NCBI RefSeq assembly: GCF_022213065.1
Contig: NZ_JAKLJA010000025.1
Location: 1 to 64,000, forward strand
Length of the DNA stretch: 64,000 bases
Source: Paraburkholderia tagetis
GTDB taxonomy: Bacteria; Pseudomonadota; Gammaproteobacteria; Burkholderiales; Burkholderiaceae
Direction of reading: 5' to 3'
Shown here: positions 1 through 8,266 of the stretch, one piece after another
How the letters are laid out: each line of letters begins with the position of its first letter
How positions within the stretch are numbered: the first letter of the stretch is position 1
Made by a program: the position numbers and the translations under genes
Notes under the pieces: model-generated
Seen by the model: only the letters and a program-made list of their open reading frames with translations
What the model was told of the DNA's origin: nothing
Database searches by the model: none

Positions 1-91
1 CACCGGCCTTCTTTACGCCCCTCGTGTCCCGCGCTTCGCGCGGTGAAGTTCAAAAAATCGTTCCCGACGTTCGCGAGATAAACGCCTCCCG

Positions 92-853
92 CTAAAACTC
101 AAATAGTTCGGGACGTAACAGCGGCAGCGGCGCCGTACCGGGCGCCCACACAGAGGTGCCCGGCCGGATCCCAACCGCATACAACAAACCCAGTTCAGTT
201 ACGCTTTCCCGGAAAGCGGTTTCGTCGCCGTACCCGGCATCGGCAAGCACAATGCCCGGTGCAACGCCGGATGCTATAGCCTCGCGAAGCTGGGCCAGCG
301 CAATCTGTGGCTTGGTCTGAAAAACCAGTTCGTCGGGAATGCCAGCGCGACGAGCACGTTCCCGGTCGTCAATCCATTCCTTGGGGACATACAGCTGCCA
401 GGCAATTGGCAGGCTGCCACGTTGCGTCGCGATCGACAGGCTCACGGCGATCTGGCAGTTGTCCTGTTTGCCGAGTTGCCCACAGTATTGCCGCGCTACG
501 CCGACTGAATGCTTGCCCTTCTTCGGGAAGCCCGTGTCGTCAATAATCCAGTAATAGCCAGCCTCTTCGGCAGCGTGCAGGCCCAACGCGGGCATCACCC
601 ATTCGCGTACCCGCTGCAGGACCGCCCGGTCAGACCATTCTGCCTTGGCCACAAAATGGTGGAGTGACTGGTGTTTCGCACTCGCGTGAAGGGGGTCAAT
701 ATGCGCAGCCATCGGCTCGACGCTCTTGCGTGACAACGGCATTACCAAGCCCGAACAGTAACCCTTGAGGCCGGAATGGCGATCGGCGTGCCCCAACGCC
801 TGCGCCAGATGATTCAGATACGCGTCAAATTCGTCGACGTCTTCTTTCATCAC
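92..853 (-). pseudogene. IS701-family transposase, C-terminus missing
   Basis: 253 residues resemble the N-terminal and central part of IS701-type DDE transposases: residues about 100-115 read YYWIIDDTGFPKKGKHSVGV, carrying the first catalytic Asp, and residues about 200-212 read IVLADAGYGD, carrying the second. Family members are usually near 400 residues. This one stops after the SVWAPG segment, about 150 residues short, and the 91 bases beyond hold no continuation. It is therefore a 3'-truncated, probably inactive copy at the edge of an IS cluster. The start is the ATG at 853. Confidence 0.8.
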
Positions 854-933
854 GGTCGCCCAAAGTTTGTATTATTCAATACTACCAGGTATCACTTTGC
901 TGCAAACATCTTTTTGTGACACAGTGGTACTAG

Positions 934-2270
934 CAGGCTGCTGAAGTACCGACGGTAACGTCATCGCGGAAGGCCCCTGAAGCGTTGATGGAAGGACCCC
1001 ACTTGCCCCCTGGAGATCATGCGCGGCGCAGACACATTCACCGAGAGTTTGTTTTCCATGCACAAGCTGGACGAGTTCGTTCCGAAGTCGCATCCGTTGC
1101 GATCGATCCGCGTGATGGCGAACGAAGCGCTGGCGAAGATGGATCGACTGTTTGCAGGGATGTACGAAGCGGACATAAAGGGCGGGCGGCCGAGCATTGC
1201 GCCGGAGAAGCTGCTGCGAGCCATGCTGATCCAGGTCCTCTACAGCATCCGCTCGGAGCGACAGCTGATGGAGCAGGTGCAATACAACCTGCTTTTTCGC
1301 TGGTTCATCGGCCTGGCCATGGATGACGAGGTCTGGGTGCCGACGGTCTTCACGAAGAATCGCGAACGTCTGATCAAGCACGATGCGGTCATCGAGTTTT
1401 TCAACGAAGTTGTGGCGATCGCGGAGAAGAAGCGCCTGCTCTCGGGCGAGCACTTCAGCGTGGACGGCACACTGATCCAGGCGTGGGCCGGGCACAAGAG
1501 CTTCGTGCCCAAGAACAGTGACGATCAGGATCGCGACGGCGGCGGCGCAGGCGACTTCAAAGGCGAGAAGCGCAGCAACGAGACGCATCAGTCCACGACC
1601 GATCCCGATGCGCGGCTCTATCGCAAAGGCAAGACGGCCAGCGAATTGCGGTACATGGGCCATACGCTGACCGATAACCGGCACGGCCTGGTGGTCAACG
1701 CGCGCGTGACATACGCTGACGGACATGCCGAGCGTGAGGCGGCCAAGATCATGATCAACGATGCGCGGCAAGCGGTACAGGATGCGAGCGCAGAGATCAC
1801 GTTGGGTGCAGACAAGGGTTACGACGCACAGGAATTCATCGAGGCCTGCCAGGACATGAAGGTCACACCGCACGTTGCGCAAAATACTGCGGGGCGGCGT
1901 TCGGCAGTGCCCGATACGATTGCCTCGAGCGTGGGCTACGCCATTTCGCAGCAAAAGCGCAAGCTGATCGAGCAAGGTTTCGGCTGGGCGAAAACCGTGG
2001 GGCGCATGCGCCAGGTGATGGTGCGCGGGTTGAAGAAGGTGGACCAGATGTTCGTGTTGAACATGGCCGCCTACAACCTCGTGCGCCTGCGATCCTTGGT
2101 ACAGGTCCGTCCATAGTGATGGCAAACGCGGACATGAGGCCGGAAATTGGCCTCAAACCGCCAAACAAGCGTGGAATCACCGTTGAAATTGCACAATGCG
2201 ATAAAACGTGTAGCGAGAACCGCGTAAGCGCAGAAAGGCTGATTCAGCCGGGGTGTATTTCAGCAGTCTG
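934..2270 (+). mobile_element. IS5-family insertion sequence
   Basis: A 1.34-kb element around an intact transposase. The left end (934-950, CAGGCTGCTGAAGTACC) and the inverted right end (2270 back to about 2254, CAGACTGCTGAAATACA) form imperfect inverted repeats of about 16 bases. The flanks (left CTAG or TAG, right TTAA) do not match as a target duplication, so the element may have recombined or an end may be slightly misplaced. Confidence 0.8.
1019..2116 (+). CDS. IS5-family transposase
   Basis: 365-residue DDE transposase. The N-terminal DUF772-type domain (residues about 15-110, including GGRPSIAPEKLLRAMLIQVL) precedes a DDE_Tnp_1 domain. FSVDGTLIQAW (about residues 143-153) carries the first catalytic Asp, LGADKGYDA (about 262-270) the second, and the C-terminal QGFGWAKTVGRMRQ (about 319-332) is the usual Y/R-rich region with the Glu nearby. 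Full length and open, so probably functional. It lies inside the inverted repeats at 934 and 2270. The ATG at 1019 gives the family's usual N-terminus MRGADTFTESLF. Confidence 0.9.
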   Translation: MRGADTFTESLFSMHKLDEFVPKSHPLRSIRVMANEALAKMDRLFAGMYEADIKGGRPSIAPEKLLRAMLIQVLYSIRSERQLMEQVQYNLLFRWFIGLAMDDEVWVPTVFTKNRERLIKHDAVIEFFNEVVAIAEKKRLLSGEHFSVDGTLIQAWAGHKSFVPKNSDDQDRDGGGAGDFKGEKRSNETHQSTTDPDARLYRKGKTASELRYMGHTLTDNRHGLVVNARVTYADGHAEREAAKIMINDARQAVQDASAEITLGADKGYDAQEFIEACQDMKVTPHVAQNTAGRRSAVPDTIASSVGYAISQQKRKLIEQGFGWAKTVGRMRQVMVRGLKKVDQMFVLNMAAYNLVRLRSLVQVRP

Positions 2271-2433
2271 TTAAGGAAAGCGCCGTGTGCCCGAACAGCG
2301 CGGCGCTGCCGATGAAGGGATGCGGCGATGGCTTTGCTTACTCCCGTCATCGGAACCCGGGCGCAATTTAACATAAAGCGAATGATCAAATTTTTTACAT
2401 GTTGTGGCTAAGTTCAAATCTATGGTCGCCCCC

Positions 2434-2674
2434 GTTTTTGCAACCCTGATCTTTGACTTTGTGGTTGGCTTGCCTAAATCTATCCGGCGTCGTTATGGAG
2501 ATTGCTCTCCGCGCCACGATGAGAATCGCGCCTGACAAACCCTTAAATGTCCGCGGCTTCGAGAGCCATTTGAACTACCAGGTTTCTTGCCAGGCCACTG
2601 TGCCGTTCACGTCATCAAAATTTCAGTCGTCGCAAAACCAGATGGTGCTTCTGATGCTTCAAATGCCTCGCTGC
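2434..2674 (-). ncRNA. candidate bridge/seek RNA region of the IS1111-like element
   Basis: This 240-bp segment lies between the transposase stop and the inverted repeat and has no convincing gene. In IS1111-group elements the guide RNA that pairs with target and donor ends is encoded 3' of the transposase, whereas in IS110-group elements it is 5'. The position fits the IS1111 rule. No secondary structure has been computed, so the call rests on position only. Confidence 0.35.
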
Positions 2675-3697
2675 TTACACCGGTACGGCAATTCCTTTGT
2701 CAAAGGAGCTTTGCTTCACGGCCAACGCCCATGCGATGCGGGCCAGCTTATTGGTTAGCGCGCACGCTACAACGTTGGAATGCCGGCGCGTCAGCAGAGT
2801 TCTGACCCAATCGGCGAGCCGCCCTGTCTGATGATCAAGGCGCTGCATGAACGCGCGTGCACACTGGACCAACAGGCGTCGAATGTTCTTGTTCCCTCGC
2901 TTGCTGATGCCAAGCAGGTTAGTCCTGCCGCCAGTACTGTACTGGCGCGGTACAAGTCCGATTGACGCGGCGAAGTCACGGCTACAGCCGTACTGCTTTC
3001 CGTCGCCCATTTCGGCGGCCAGCACACTTGCCGTAACCTGGCCAACACCCGGAATAGTTAACAGGCGCATGCCAAGCTCATCGTCGGCGAGCTGACGGCC
3101 CATCTCCTTGTCGATCTCGCCGAGCTGTTCGCTAAGGTATTTGAAGTGGGCATGCAGGCGTTCGAGGATAGCAATCAGGCGCGGCGGCAACTGATGTTCG
3201 GCTAGCACGGTCGGCAAGCGCGTGATGACTGCGTGGCCAATCGGTAGACTGATGCCGAATTCAAGCAAAAAACCGTGCATCTGGTTGACCGTCTTCGTGC
3301 GGTCGCGAATCAACGATTCGCGGACCCGATGCAGTGCCGACAGCGTTTGTTGCGATTCAGTTTTCGGCGTGACAAAGCGCATGGACGGGCGTGAAGCCGC
3401 CTCACAGATCGCTTCGGCATCCACGAAATCGTTCTTGTTGCTCTTGACAAAGGGGCGCACAAATTGCGGCGAAATGAGTTTGACCTGATGCCCGAAACCG
3501 GCCAGTTTGCGGGCCATCCAATGAGCGCCGGCGCACGCTTCCATGACCACCACGCAGGCATGAAACGTGGCAAAAAATTCGACGAGCTGCTTGCGAGTTA
3601 CCTTCCTGCGAAACACGGCTTTCCCATGTTTGTCTTGCCCGTGGAGGTGGAACGAGTGCTTCCCCAGATCGACTCCAATCAGCGTGACGTTTTCCAC
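2675..3697 (-). CDS. IS110-family DEDD transposase
   Basis: 340 residues. The N-terminal DEDD_Tnp_IS110 domain shows the RuvC-like acidic residues: GVDLGKHSF near residue 8, VVMEACAGAHW near 50, and NKNDFVDAEAI near 87. The C-terminal Transposase_20 domain holds IPGVGQVTASVLAAEMG (about 215-231) and GNKNIRRLLVQ (about 274-284). I chose the GTG at 3697 because GGAGG stands 8 bases upstream and the protein then begins MENVTLIGVDLGK as in the family; an ATG at 3733 is also in frame. Intact and probably active. Confidence 0.88.
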   Translation of the reverse strand: MENVTLIGVDLGKHSFHLHGQDKHGKAVFRRKVTRKQLVEFFATFHACVVVMEACAGAHWMARKLAGFGHQVKLISPQFVRPFVKSNKNDFVDAEAICEAASRPSMRFVTPKTESQQTLSALHRVRESLIRDRTKTVNQMHGFLLEFGISLPIGHAVITRLPTVLAEHQLPPRLIAILERLHAHFKYLSEQLGEIDKEMGRQLADDELGMRLLTIPGVGQVTASVLAAEMGDGKQYGCSRDFAASIGLVPRQYSTGGRTNLLGISKRGNKNIRRLLVQCARAFMQRLDHQTGRLADWVRTLLTRRHSNVVACALTNKLARIAWALAVKQSSFDKGIAVPV

Positions 3698-3857
3698 GAT
3701 AACCGCCTCCGGCGCAAAGAGAACTGACAGCATAGCCTACGCGTTAAGGTGGGGGCGACCATCTCATTATGTCCGCTTCGAGTTCATCGTAAGCTTGCCG
3801 CCCGCTGGAGATCCAGCTTCGGGAGCTTCGATGGCAGCAGCAACAGAACGGATAACG

Positions 3858-4222
3858 ATGACGATGCGCGAGCTGGACAGATTCAAGGTCATTCAGGACG
3901 TGGTGGACGGCAAGCTCATGCCGTGGCGTGCGGCGCAACGACTCGAGCTGACGATCCGGCAGATTCGCCGGCTGGTAGCGCGGCTGCGGGAGCGCGGGCC
4001 AACTGGCCTGGTTTCTGGCCATAAGACGCGCCCAGGGAACCGCCGCCTCGATGCTGGTGTGGCCGACCGTGCACTCGCGATCATCCGGGATCGCTACGCC
4101 GATTTTGGGCCGACGCTGGCGTGCGAGAAGCTGAGGGAATGCCACGGTATCCGCCTGGCGAAGGAAACGATCAGGAAGCTCATGACGAGCGCAGGCCTGT
4201 GGATCCCGCGTCGACAGCGCCC
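3858..4222 (+). pseudogene. ISNCY-family transposase, N-terminal fragment
   Basis: From the ATG at 3858 the reading begins MTMRELDRFKVIQDVVDGKL and contains two helix-turn-helix segments (QRLELTIRQIRRLVARLRE and RKLMTSAGLWIPRRQRP) typical of ISNCY/integrase-like transposases. Similarity to what I recall of the family ends after RRQRP near 4222, where the DDE core should begin; only about 120 of some 450 residues remain. The IS110-type element abuts its 5' side. Confidence 0.75.
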
Positions 4223-5138
4223 CCGAATCGCTTCCGCCACCTGTCTCGGCGCATATCGCTGCCTGCTGGCCGTGCATGAGCCGCGACCAACTGCTCGACC
4301 GCGCGCGGCGCCTGGCCCTGCGCATTCTGCTGCGCGCCCGGCCCGAACCCGGGCCCGACGGGGTACGGCTGTACTCGCTGGTGCTGGTGGCCGGCGAGGT
4401 GCGTGCCGAGCTTGTCGCCCATGTGCGGCGCCTCGCGCGCCGCGGAACTGGCCGCCGCGCAAAGGTGGCGCTGCCACCGCTACGCGACATGCGGCAGCAG
4501 GGCGCATTGACTCATCAGAATAGCCTCTCAGGCGCACAGTACTTCCTGGACGAGCAAACCAGGCGTCGGCTTTGCGGCAAGGCGTGATTGCTATGTTTCA
4601 TGATGGAGCCCATTGGGATATTCGGCGAGGAGTCGGATCGGTCGTGAGCTGGGAAACGTACGGACGAGTTCAGCAAATAGATCATTTGTACCTCGACTCT
4701 CGCGTGAGGTCTATCCAATGCGGGACGTTGGCGGCCCACGACGAACGATCAGGAATCCGATGTTGTAGACGATTGAATCGTGACCGCTGGCGTTCGAACG
4801 TCCACTCCACCGGCGATGTCGGGCATCACTCATCCCAACCGGAAGACGCGTCGAACGAGCTGTAGGCTGGCACGGCGACGCGACGCGACGCGCTGGTGAC
4901 TGCTGTCGACTATGAGAAGTGGACACCTCAGAGGCTCACGCGGCATCACGTAAGCCGAGCGATGTCGCGCAATGCTCCGACAATGGAACGCATCCCTCTG
5001 ATCGACCATCGTTACCTGACACTTCGAACCGCCTCTAATCCCGGGAGGCGTGCGGAAGAAATGCTGGCGAAATGGTCGCTTCCGGACAGACGGACCGAGG
5101 AGGGATCGATAGGGTAATGTGCAAAACAGGAGGCCATC
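4223..5138. other. no recognised gene (IS-cluster boundary)
   Basis: An open reading on the plus strand at 4276-4587 (103 residues, Arg/Leu-rich, beginning MSRDQLLDRARRLALRIL) has codon-like bias but no ribosome binding site and no family I recognise; it may be the tail of a gene broken by the IS cluster. The rest, 4590-5138, shows only short overlapping readings in several frames. I support no gene here. Confidence 0.4.
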
Positions 5139-5333
5139 ATGTGCATCCCACTCTCTTCTGAGGCCACTACCGCCCTCAAGTCATTCGATCGGGTTCCGGA
5201 TTCCGAGGCAGGATTGCCGCGGGCTGTCGTCGAGGAACTACTGCGCGTCGGGTTTGCTTACGAGTCGCGCAGTGGTGGTGTCGTCAACATGACGGCTGCG
5301 GGCAGACTGTGGCTGAGCCAGTGTGCCGGGTAG
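5139..5333 (+). CDS. small hypothetical protein, 64 aa
   Basis: AGGAGG (5128-5133) lies 5 bases upstream of the ATG, an excellent initiation site. The protein is acidic to neutral, without signal peptide or membrane segment. The central LPRAVVEELLRVGFAYES and the end MTAAGRLWLSQ look like the last helix and wing of a winged-helix fold, but I do not recognise a family. It is the first gene after the IS cluster. Confidence 0.65.
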   Translation: MCIPLSSEATTALKSFDRVPDSEAGLPRAVVEELLRVGFAYESRSGGVVNMTAAGRLWLSQCAG

Positions 5334-5520
5334 CCGACCCTGCTTGAGATCGGTCCTGTCTGCCCTTCGAACGTGAAGTCCGCTTTGCGACGATTGTCAC
5401 GCCGAACCGGAAACATCGATGAATCATGCCCGATTGAGGCGCGTGCTGGTTGACACGAACGGCGAAGCGGTTTGCACGCTGGTCAATGAGCTGCTCGCGA
5501 CGGCGAACATTGACGGTGAC

Positions 5521-5778
5521 TCAGATCACGTGGCGCGACCGGGAATCACGTGGACCGAGCATCCCGTCAACCGCAGACTGGCCAGCGATCTCAGCGATGA
5601 GATAGGCCCACCGGCGCGAGAACGGCCCATTGCGGACCGGTACGCGCGCCCCGGTCGGGGAAAGCTGTTTTGGCGATACTGCGCACTCGACGCGAAACGA
5701 CGCGTCGAACATGTCCGCCGACGTGGGGACGAGGTCGACATGGATTTCGCAACCGCGGTATTGAATCGTCCGTTGCAT
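5521..5778 (-). CDS. small conserved hypothetical protein, 85 aa
   Basis: The start is the ATG at 5778, with GGAGG 5 bases upstream; a GTG two codons earlier overlaps the ribosome binding site and is unlikely. Residues about 4-15 (IQYRGCEIHVDL) suggest a beta hairpin, followed by SFRVECAVSPKQ and a C-terminal helix RWAYLIAEIAGQSAVDGML. It resembles small stress-associated proteins of Burkholderia that I cannot name. It follows the 5806-6072 gene by 27 bases on the same strand, so the two are probably co-transcribed. A plus-strand reading through the same DNA lacks such a start signal. Confidence 0.65.
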   Translation of the reverse strand: MQRTIQYRGCEIHVDLVPTSADMFDASFRVECAVSPKQLSPTGARVPVRNGPFSRRWAYLIAEIAGQSAVDGMLGPRDSRSRHVI

Positions 5779-5805
5779 GGTCACCTCCGGATAGTACGAT
5801 TGGGT

Positions 5806-6072
5806 TTAGCCGGGCAAATAGCGCTCGCAAGACCGGAATAACCCTTCAGCATGCTTGCGACCTCGATCGATCGCTTGCTTTCGGTCCGGGTATCCCTCCT
5901 TTTCAACCGAGCGGAAATGATGCGCGCCCAAAAATGTCCGCTTGCCACCACCCGGGACAATTTCGCCCCAGAATCCGAAGATCTCGGATTCGCCTGGAGG
6001 ACGTCCGAAGCCGCGGTTGATGACGAATACGTCGACGTAGACGTCGAATAGACCCATCGAGAAACAGTTCAT
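5806..6072 (-). CDS. small conserved hypothetical protein, 88 aa
   Basis: Begins MNCFSMGLFDVYV; the middle GFWGEIVPGGGKRTFLG and the C-terminal helix DRKQAIDRGRKHAEGLFRSC look like a folded alpha/beta domain. GGAG lies about 8 bases before the ATG. No family recognised, no signal peptide. It is first of a probable two-gene operon with 5521-5778. Confidence 0.6.
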   Translation of the reverse strand: MNCFSMGLFDVYVDVFVINRGFGRPPGESEIFGFWGEIVPGGGKRTFLGAHHFRSVEKEGYPDRKQAIDRGRKHAEGLFRSCERYLPG

Positions 6073-6143
6073 GACCGACTCCGTTCAGTATGCGACCTCG
6101 CCCCGGCGGTCTTGAACGACTCAGCCGATTGCGGACGCGGTCG

Positions 6144-6488
6144 TCAGGTTGATTCCGTGGTGCCGGGTGCTCCGGCGGTAGAGCGCAGCGCCGTGTTCGC
6201 CGCGACCAGCAGCCCCGCGTCGTGTGCGTGTAGAACCATGTCGACTGCGTTGAAAGCATGTAACAGATCTTTCTGACCGGACTTCGTCATCCTGCCGGCC
6301 TCCGAGATCGTCTCAGCCTCCTTTCTGAGCCGCCTGACGAGCTTGGTGGCACAGCGGCTATCGAGGGCCCCTTCGTGGACGAATCCGCAGATCTGTGTTG
6401 TCAGTGCCACCAGTGTCGCTTCGGCTGTGTTGTTGTTCGCGTGATGGACGTTGTCCCTGTGATGTTGCCTGGCCATAAAAACCCCCAT
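6144..6488 (-). CDS. hypothetical helical protein, about 110 aa
   Basis: From the ATG at 6488 (MGVFMARQHHRD) or, four codons on, the ATG at 6476. The body is predicted helical: ATLVALTTQICGFVHE, CATKLVRRLRKEAETISEAG and KDLLHAFNAVDMVLHAHDAG. No signal peptide. Longer starts up to 6647 are open but lack a ribosome binding site. A copy of the island palindrome with a good -10 (TATTCT) lies upstream at 6792-6833 and points at this gene, supporting its reality. Function unknown. Confidence 0.55.
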   Translation of the reverse strand: MGVFMARQHHRDNVHHANNNTAEATLVALTTQICGFVHEGALDSRCATKLVRRLRKEAETISEAGRMTKSGQKDLLHAFNAVDMVLHAHDAGLLVAANTALRSTAGAPGTTEST

Positions 6489-6791
6489 CCGAGATCTGCT
6501 GTCGTTTGGGACAGGCGTGAACCGGTCGCGCAATGTTGGTGAAAAATCTCGTCCGGCTATCCTGGCCGGTTGCCATGTCAGTCTGGCGAATACTTGAACT
6601 TGGAGGAGTGCCTTCCGGGACTCACTGGTCGTATCCGGCAGTCGCATCTCCTCATCGACGATCCGAATATTGCTGAAGGGCCCGGCAACCAGATTCGGGT
6701 GGAAGCCGGAGGCTCAAAGCCCGTCGGGCAGCTTCGGTGAGGGTTAATTCCTGAAGTGCGCTCCGACCGGAATGCACCGGTCCGAAGGGTT

Positions 6792-6833
6792 AGAATAAGG
6801 TGGATCTGCGCGGCAGTCGGTACGGCATCGGAC
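6792..6833 (-). promoter_or_regulatory. island palindrome promoter (site 1)
   Basis: Read on the minus strand, the core GTCCG-ATGC-CGTAC followed by CGACT (core 6820-6833), then the -10 hexamer TATTCT at 6792-6797. By my count the palindrome centre is 29.5 bases from the first base of the hexamer, that is -41.5. It faces the 6144-6488 gene, with a leader of about 290 bases. Confidence 0.65.
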
Positions 6834-6850
6834 GGTGCGGTTATCTTGTT

Positions 6851-6896
<46 letters not shown>

Positions 6897-6925
6897 GCGT
6901 CAGCATCAGCCATGGATGCGCCCCC

Positions 6926-6931
6926 TATAAT
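6926..6931 (+). promoter_or_regulatory. -10 box (TATAAT) upstream of the Crp/Fnr gene
   Basis: Perfect TATAAT. No good -35 stands 17 bases upstream (the GCC repeat ends just before that position). The box and the next 60 bases recur at 11749, where the rest of the gene has been lost, which supports this as a real, duplicated leader. Confidence 0.55.
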
Positions 6932-7071
6932 TTGAGATGCAGCTGGGCGGGGCGTGCGCATCAAGGCGGCACGCCGACGGGCGGCTTGGCAGTTTTTCCC
7001 GAAACCTGGAGCGATCACGCGATACGCCCTTCGGGGTCGCGGGTTCCGGTACGGATACCCTGGAGCAGGAC

Positions 7072-7791
7072 ATGACGGACGAACAGCGGTTGAGCGGGAA
7101 TCACTTGCTCTCGGTCCTTCCTGCGGTCGAGTGGGAACGCCTCTCGCCGCATCTGGTGCAGGTGGACATGCCGCTGGGGCAGGTTGTCTACGAATCGGGT
7201 GACCGCCTCGCCCACGTCTATTTCCCAACGACATCGATCGTCTCCCTGCTGTACGTGATGGAAGATGGCGCATCGGGGGAAATTGCCATTGTGGGCAACG
7301 AAGGGATTGTCGGCGTCGCCATTTTCATGGGCGGCGAAACGACGCCAAGCCGCGCGGTCGTCCAGAGCGCGGGCAAGGCGTACCGTCTCGACACCCGCCT
7401 GCTCAAAGAGGAGTTTTGTCGTGGTGGTCCGATGCAGCGGCTGCTCCTGCGATATACCCAGGCGCTCATCACGCAAATGGCACAGACCGCCGTGTGCAAC
7501 CGTCATCATTCGATCGATCAACAGTTGTGCCGCTGGCTGCTGTTGAGCCTCGACCGCCTTTCGTCCAACGAACTGAAAATGACCCAGGAGCTGATCGCCA
7601 ACATGCTGGGCGTACGCAGACCGGGTGTCACCGAAGCGGCGATGAAGCTGCAGGAAGCCGGGTTGATCCGCTATGGCTACGGCCACATCGAGGTACTGGA
7701 TCGGTCCGGGCTCGAGAAGCGCGTCTGCGAGTGTTACAGCGTGGTGAAGCGTGAATTCGACCGCTTGCTGCCCGATCTGAAGGCGCTGTGA
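7072..7791 (+). CDS. Crp/Fnr-family transcriptional regulator, copy 1
   Basis: 239 residues. An N-terminal cyclic-nucleotide-binding-type beta barrel (about 15-130; MPLGQVVYESGDRLAHVYF, GEIAIVGNEGIVGVAIFMGG) is followed by a long dimer helix (QRLLLRYTQALITQMAQTA) and a C-terminal helix-turn-helix (about 180-215, MTQELIANMLGVRRPGVTEA). The recognition helix has RRPGVTE where FNR has the Glu, Ser, Arg triad, so DNA specificity should differ from TTGAT boxes. There is no N-terminal Cys cluster, so no FNR-type iron-sulphur sensor. The ATG at 7072 has GGAG upstream. It is about 85-90% identical by eye to the copy at 53385; a third copy at 14.3 kb is decayed. Candidate regulator of the island palindrome. 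Confidence 0.9.
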   Translation: MTDEQRLSGNHLLSVLPAVEWERLSPHLVQVDMPLGQVVYESGDRLAHVYFPTTSIVSLLYVMEDGASGEIAIVGNEGIVGVAIFMGGETTPSRAVVQSAGKAYRLDTRLLKEEFCRGGPMQRLLLRYTQALITQMAQTAVCNRHHSIDQQLCRWLLLSLDRLSSNELKMTQELIANMLGVRRPGVTEAAMKLQEAGLIRYGYGHIEVLDRSGLEKRVCECYSVVKREFDRLLPDLKAL

Positions 7792-7794
7792 TGG

Positions 7795-7909
7795 GCGAGG
7801 AACGCTGCTCGACTGCTGCCAGTAGCAGAGCGTCAGCATTGCCTCTCGACAGCGGCCAGACGATCAGTTCGAGGCGGACCAGATTGGTCTCGAATTTCTG
7901 ATACAGCAT
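7795..7909 (-). pseudogene. remnant of the QFE-LxHLEL helical family
   Basis: The start MLYQKFETNLVRLELIVWPLSRGNA matches in pattern the intact relatives at 12949-13224 and 33217-33477 for about 25 residues. A frameshift then moves the expected ALSYWRR segment (here LTLCYWQQ) into another frame and the rest is absent, abutting the Crp/Fnr stop. Confidence 0.6.
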
Positions 7910-7970
7910 TGCGCGTTCCGGAGGCGGGTCGATGCCTCGACAGCCAGCCCGTGTAGATGGTGCATCGTCT

Positions 7971-8012
7971 GCACGGTAGCGTACCGACAGCGCCGTCAGG
8001 TACCCCCATTGT
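7971..8012 (+). promoter_or_regulatory. island palindrome promoter (site 2)
   Basis: Core GCACG-GTAG-CGTAC followed by CGACA (7971-7984), with -10 hexamer CATTGT at 8007-8012 at the -41.5 spacing. It points at the desaturase, with a leader of about 250 bases. Confidence 0.55.
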
Positions 8013-8266
8013 AAAGAGGCGCGCTCGAGCACCTCGTGGTGCACCGATGAAGCGTCACCCGCGAATCCCGTAGCCGGAACTTCAGTACGACGGCGCTCGA
8101 GTGCACGCCGGGTTATCTCGCGGCCTTTGTGGCAGGGCAAGCGAGTGGGTGGGGATTGCACCGCGCGGCTGAGGATTCGGGACGTGCCTTGAAAGCGCGA
8201 ATCCTCCATCTGTCGTGCCACAGCATCGAGCTGGACGGCTCCCGCCCAGGGCAGAAAGAAGGTCAT

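Larger units (their letters stand above)
2422..3762 (-). mobile_element. IS110-family (IS1111-like) insertion sequence
   Basis: The transposase gene is bounded by a perfect 12-bp inverted repeat, ATGGTCGCCCCC at 2422-2433 and its complement at 3751-3762. Small subterminal inverted repeats are typical of the IS1111 subgroup. The element is oriented on the minus strand with a short 5' flank (about 55 bp) and a long 3' non-coding segment (about 240 bp). The exact tips lie a few bases outside the repeats and cannot be fixed without an empty site. It sits directly upstream of a truncated ISNCY transposase. Confidence 0.75.

Noticed and set aside
872..2125. A 417-codon reading antisense to the IS5 transposase
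   Set aside because: Shadow of the transposase; no protein features.
934..2270. Target-site duplication of the first IS5-family element
   Set aside because: The flanking bases (CTAG and TTAA) do not match, so no duplication can be claimed.
5419..5841. Plus-strand 140-codon reading
   Set aside because: Overlaps the minus-strand gene 5521-5778, which has a far better start and sensible composition.
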